Part shown: piece by piece, positions 60,939 to 64,000 of the stretch
Numbering within the stretch: position 1 is the stretch's first letter
How the letters are laid out: every line of letters begins with the position of its first letter
NCBI GenBank assembly: GCA_965197865.1
Contig: CBDANZ010000002.1
Location: 124,001-188,000, forward strand
From: CBDANZ01 sp965197865
Lineage (GTDB): Bacteria; Acidobacteriota; Vicinamibacteria; Vicinamibacterales; CAVVIG01
Direction of reading: 5' to 3'
DNA length: 64,000 nt
The notes under the pieces: model-generated
Seen by the model: only the letters and a program-made list of their open reading frames with translations
The model's database searches: none
Told to the model about the DNA's origin: nothing
Made by a program: the position numbers and the translations under genes

Positions 60939-62065
60939 TCGTGGAAGCCATCCTCGCACTTGAAGACGGTACGTTCTATCGTGGCATGGCGGCCGGCGCC
61001 GAAGGAGAAGCGCACGGCGAAGTCGTGTTCAACACGAACCTGACCGGGTATCAGGAGGTGCTCACTGATCCGTCCTACTTCGGGCAGATCGTCACGATGA
61101 CCTGTGCCGAGGTCGGGAACTACGGCGTGTCACCGGAGGATGTCGAATCGCGCAAGCCACAGGTGGCCGGTTTCATCATCCGCAACCAGTCGCCCGTTGC
61201 CAGCAACTGGCGCGCGGAAGCCACGCTCCGGGAGTACCTTGTCACGAACAAGATCGTCGCCATTTCGGATATCGATACCCGCGCGCTCACGCGTCTGCTG
61301 CGGTCGGGGGGCGTGATGCGCGGCGTGATCGCCGCCGGCAATACCTTCGACGTGAAGACGCTCATCGATCGGGCGAATGCGATTCCGAAAATGGAAGGGT
61401 CGGATCTGGTGCAAGAGGTGACATCGGACAGGATTGTCGACTGGCCCGATGAGGATCCAGACGAGTTCGGCATCGCGCCGGAACGCCGTCCGAAGCGCCG
61501 GTTGAAGATTGCCGCCTACGACTTCGGCACGAAGTGGAACATCATGCGGCGGCTGAGCGCGCACGGCTGTGACGTGCGCGTGTATCCGGCGGAGACGCCA
61601 GCATCCGATCTCTTGGCTACTAGGCCTGACGGGGTGTTCCTGAGCAACGGGCCCGGCGATCCTGCTCCGCTCAGCTACGCGATCGACAACACGAAAGCGC
61701 TGGTCCGGTCGAATGTGCCGGTCTTCGGCATCTGCCTGGGCCATCAGATTCTCGGCCTCGCCATGGGCGGTAAGACCTTCAAGCTGAAGTTCGGCCACCG
61801 CGGCGCGAATCACCCGGTGAAGAAGCTCGCGACCGGAAGGATTGAGATTACGGCGCAGAACCACGGCTTCGCGGTCGATCCTGTGTCGCTCCTGGAAGAC
61901 GTCGAGGTCACGCACAAGAACCTGTACGACGGCACCGTTGAAGGACTGCGGCACAAGAGGCATCCGGTGTTTTGCGTGCAGTACCACCCGGAGGCCTCGC
62001 CGGGCCCTCACGATGCCGACTACCTGTTCGATGATTTCATCAAGCTGATAGAAGAGACGAGATAG
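60935..62065 (+). CDS. carA: Carbamoyl-phosphate synthase small subunit
   Basis: ATG 60935 overlaps the pseudokinase stop by 4 bp. 376 residues. Glutaminase subunit supplying ammonia to CarB for pyrimidine and arginine synthesis. N-terminal domain (GEVVFNTNLTGYQEVLTDPS YFGQIVTMT), then the class I amidotransferase with GVFLSNGPGDP, the nucleophile in VFGICLGHQILGLAMGGKTF, and the His/Glu pair in FCVQYHPEASPGPHD. Intact. Confidence 0.95.
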   Translation: MIVEAILALEDGTFYRGMAAGAEGEAHGEVVFNTNLTGYQEVLTDPSYFGQIVTMTCAEVGNYGVSPEDVESRKPQVAGFIIRNQSPVASNWRAEATLREYLVTNKIVAISDIDTRALTRLLRSGGVMRGVIAAGNTFDVKTLIDRANAIPKMEGSDLVQEVTSDRIVDWPDEDPDEFGIAPERRPKRRLKIAAYDFGTKWNIMRRLSAHGCDVRVYPAETPASDLLATRPDGVFLSNGPGDPAPLSYAIDNTKALVRSNVPVFGICLGHQILGLAMGGKTFKLKFGHRGANHPVKKLATGRIEITAQNHGFAVDPVSLLEDVEVTHKNLYDGTVEGLRHKRHPVFCVQYHPEASPGPHDADYLFDDFIKLIEETR

Positions 62066-62077
62066 GAATCTTCGAGA

Positions 62078-64000
62078 ATGCCCCGACGCACCGACCTCAG
62101 AAAGATCCTCGTCATTGGCTCGGGCCCGATCGTGATCGGCCAGGCCTGCGAGTTTGACTATTCGGGCTCCCAGGCGTGCAAGGCGCTGCGGGACGAGGGC
62201 CTCGAGGTTGTGCTCGTCAACAGCAATCCGGCGACGATCATGACCGACCCGGAGCTGGCGGACCGAACCTACGTGGAACCGCTCACGCCCGATTTTCTCA
62301 CCGCGATCATTGCCCGCGAGCGCCCGGATGCAATTCTGCCGACGGTCGGCGGTCAGACGGCCCTGAACCTGGCGGTCGATCTCGCGAACGCCGGTACGCT
62401 GGCGGACTACAAGGTCAAGCTCATCGGGGCGTCGATCGAGGCCATCAAGGTTGCCGAAGATCGGCAGCGGTTCAAGGACGCGATGCGCGCGATCGGCCTG
62501 GAGGTGCCACAAAGCGGCCTCGCTCGCGATCAGGTCGAAGCCATCGATCTGGCACGCACGCTCGGCTTTCCCATCGTGATTCGTCCGTCCTTCACGCTCG
62601 GTGGCGTGGGCGGCGGCATCGCTTACAACATCGAGGAGTTTTGCGATCTCGTAGAGCGCGGCCTCGAGCTTAGTCCGGTGCACGAAATCCTCGTTGAGGA
62701 GTCGGTGATCGGGTGGAAGGAATTCGAGCTCGAGGTGATGCGCGACGTCGGCGACAACTTCGTTGTCATCTGCTCGATCGAGAACGTTGATCCGATGGGC
62801 GTGCACACGGGCGACAGCATCACCGTGGCGCCGATCCTCACGCTGAGCGACAAAGAGTATCAGCGCATGCGCGATGCCGCCAGGCGTATCATCCGGAAGG
62901 TGGGCGTCGAGACCGGCGGGTCGAATATCCAGTTCGCGGTCCATCCTGGCAACGGCCGCATGGTCGTGATCGAGATGAACCCACGCGTCAGCCGATCGTC
63001 GGCGCTTGCGTCAAAGGCCACGGGTTTTCCGATCGCAAAAATCGCAGCGAAGCTCGCGCTTGGCTATCACCTCGACGAAATCCCGAACGACATCACGCGC
63101 CTGACCCCCGCGTCCTTCGAGCCGACGATCGATTACATCGTCGTCAAGATCCCGCGGTGGAATTTCGAAAAGTTCCCGCAGGCTGATCGGACGCTGACGA
63201 CGCAGATGAAGTCGGTGGGCGAGGCGATGGCCATCGGGCGGACCTTCAAGGAAGCCTTCATGAAGGGCGTGCGGTCGCTGGAGCTTGGTCGTAGCGGTCT
63301 GCTGTTTTCCGAGCCCGACACGGACCCGGCCGAGGGCGACGGTGTCTTGCAGAAGCGTCTGGCGGTGCCGAGCGATCGGCGGATGTGGGATCTGTTCCGT
63401 GCCCTGAGCCGGGGCTGGATCGTCGAGCAGATCCACGAGATCACGAAGATCGATCCGTGGTTCCTGCGGCAGTTCGCCGAGATCTCGGAGATGCGTCGAG
63501 AGGTGGCCGACCGCGGGCTCGACGGACTCGATGCTGAAAGAATGCGCCGGCTGAAACGCGCCGGCTTCGGCGACGCCGAGCTGGCGCTGGCGGCGGACGC
63601 TGCCGAGCGGGAAGTGCGCGAACGCCGGGTGTCGCAGGCCCTCAAGCCGGTGTACAAGCGCGTGGACACGTGCGCCGCGGAGTTCGAGTCGTTCACCCCG
63701 TATCTCTACGGTTCGTACGAGCCGTCCTGCGAGTCGAACCCCACCGCCAGGAAGAAAGTCGTCATCCTCGGCAGCGGGCCGAACCGCATCGGTCAGGGGA
63801 TCGAGTTCGACTACTGCTGCTGTCATGCGGCCTTCGCCCTGCGCGAGGAAGGCCTCGAGACGGTAATGATCAACTGCAACCCTGAGACGGTGTCCACGGA
63901 CTACGACACGGCGGATCGTCTGTACTTCCAGCCGCTGACCCTCGAAGACGTGACAGCGGTGATCGAGACCGAATCGTCGGCGGGTGCCGAGGTGTCGTGT
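62078..64000 (+). CDS. carB: Carbamoyl-phosphate synthase large subunit, 5' part
   Basis: ATG 62078, 12 bp after carA; open to the window end (641 codons of about 1080). First ATP-grasp: KILVIGSGPIVIGQACEFDY SGSQACKALRDEG, RPSFTLGGVGGGIAYNIEEF, NIQFAVHPGNGRMVVIEMNP RVSRSSALASKATG. The second half starts KKVVILGSGPNRIGQGIEFD YCC. It has no stop because it is cut by the window. Confidence 0.96.
   Translation, partial: MPRRTDLRKILVIGSGPIVIGQACEFDYSGSQACKALRDEGLEVVLVNSNPATIMTDPELADRTYVEPLTPDFLTAIIARERPDAILPTVGGQTALNLAVDLANAGTLADYKVKLIGASIEAIKVAEDRQRFKDAMRAIGLEVPQSGLARDQVEAIDLARTLGFPIVIRPSFTLGGVGGGIAYNIEEFCDLVERGLELSPVHEILVEESVIGWKEFELEVMRDVGDNFVVICSIENVDPMGVHTGDSITVAPILTLSDKEYQRMRDAARRIIRKVGVETGGSNIQFAVHPGNGRMVVIEMNPRVSRSSALASKATGFPIAKIAAKLALGYHLDEIPNDITRLTPASFEPTIDYIVVKIPRWNFEKFPQADRTLTTQMKSVGEAMAIGRTFKEAFMKGVRSLELGRSGLLFSEPDTDPAEGDGVLQKRLAVPSDRRMWDLFRALSRGWIVEQIHEITKIDPWFLRQFAEISEMRREVADRGLDGLDAERMRRLKRAGFGDAELALAADAAEREVRERRVSQALKPVYKRVDTCAAEFESFTPYLYGSYEPSCESNPTARKKVVILGSGPNRIGQGIEFDYCCCHAAFALREEGLETVMINCNPETVSTDYDTADRLYFQPLTLEDVTAVIETESSAGAEVSC

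Noticed and set aside
61130..62944. 604-residue minus-strand frame across carA/carB
   Set aside because: Shadow of two clearly coding genes.

Overview
The window reads as a high-GC bacterial chromosome, most likely an Acidobacteriota of the Vicinamibacteria type. This is inferred from the gene families: a DUF5916 outer-membrane protein, PD40/kinase C-termini ending in a NWFEELKxRVP motif, PEGA proteins, BshC, an M4 protease with an FTP propeptide, and a ferredoxin-type sulfite reductase with a C-terminal extension. No rRNA is present, so the taxonomy rests on protein resemblance only.

Positions 1-30,200 are an accessory, decaying region. The tail of a DUF5916 gene is followed by nested insertion sequences: an IS256-type remnant split by an IS630 and cut by an IS5, an IS3 element, three near-identical 1429-bp IS256-type copies, an IS1182, a second IS256-type element and a second IS3. 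One M4 metalloprotease gene lies in four pieces between 7,450 and 13,478. Target duplications show that its first piece was inverted by recombination between two IS copies. Between the elements lie many truncated or frameshifted genes (phospholipase D, asparaginase, amidohydrolase, PEBP, protein kinase, signal peptidase, DinB, HhH repeats, cupin, resolvase, integrase) and a few intact small genes (hspQ, an SMP-30-like lipoprotein, secreted and membrane proteins). A 3' fragment of tRNA-Leu at 18,857 looks like an integration scar. A complete tRNA-Thr(CGT) lies near the boundary with the core genome.

Positions 30,369-64,000 are mostly housekeeping genes: uvrA-mpg; precorrin-2 dehydrogenase and uroporphyrinogen-III methyltransferase (siroheme synthesis) converging on a sulfite/nitrite reductase gene with five apparent frameshifts; hom-thrC; an ACP/acyl-AMP ligase/PlsC fusion; citramalate synthase; glcDEF; hrcA-grpE-dnaJ-prmA with a CIRCE element; an XdhC protein; bshC; a PEGA pseudokinase; and carA-carB, the last running off the end.

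The most interesting signal is a pair of cysteine-rich leader peptides. One (34,082-34,183, residues 6-12 CACHCCC) precedes the siroheme genes. The other (38,661-38,735, minus strand, residues 7-9 CYC) precedes the sulfite reductase. Each is followed by a hairpin, then a terminator-like hairpin with a T-run just before the structural gene. Each has a TTGAC-N18-TAC promoter candidate that would start transcription almost at the leader start codon. This is the layout of a cysteine-responsive transcription attenuator controlling both arms of sulfite reduction.
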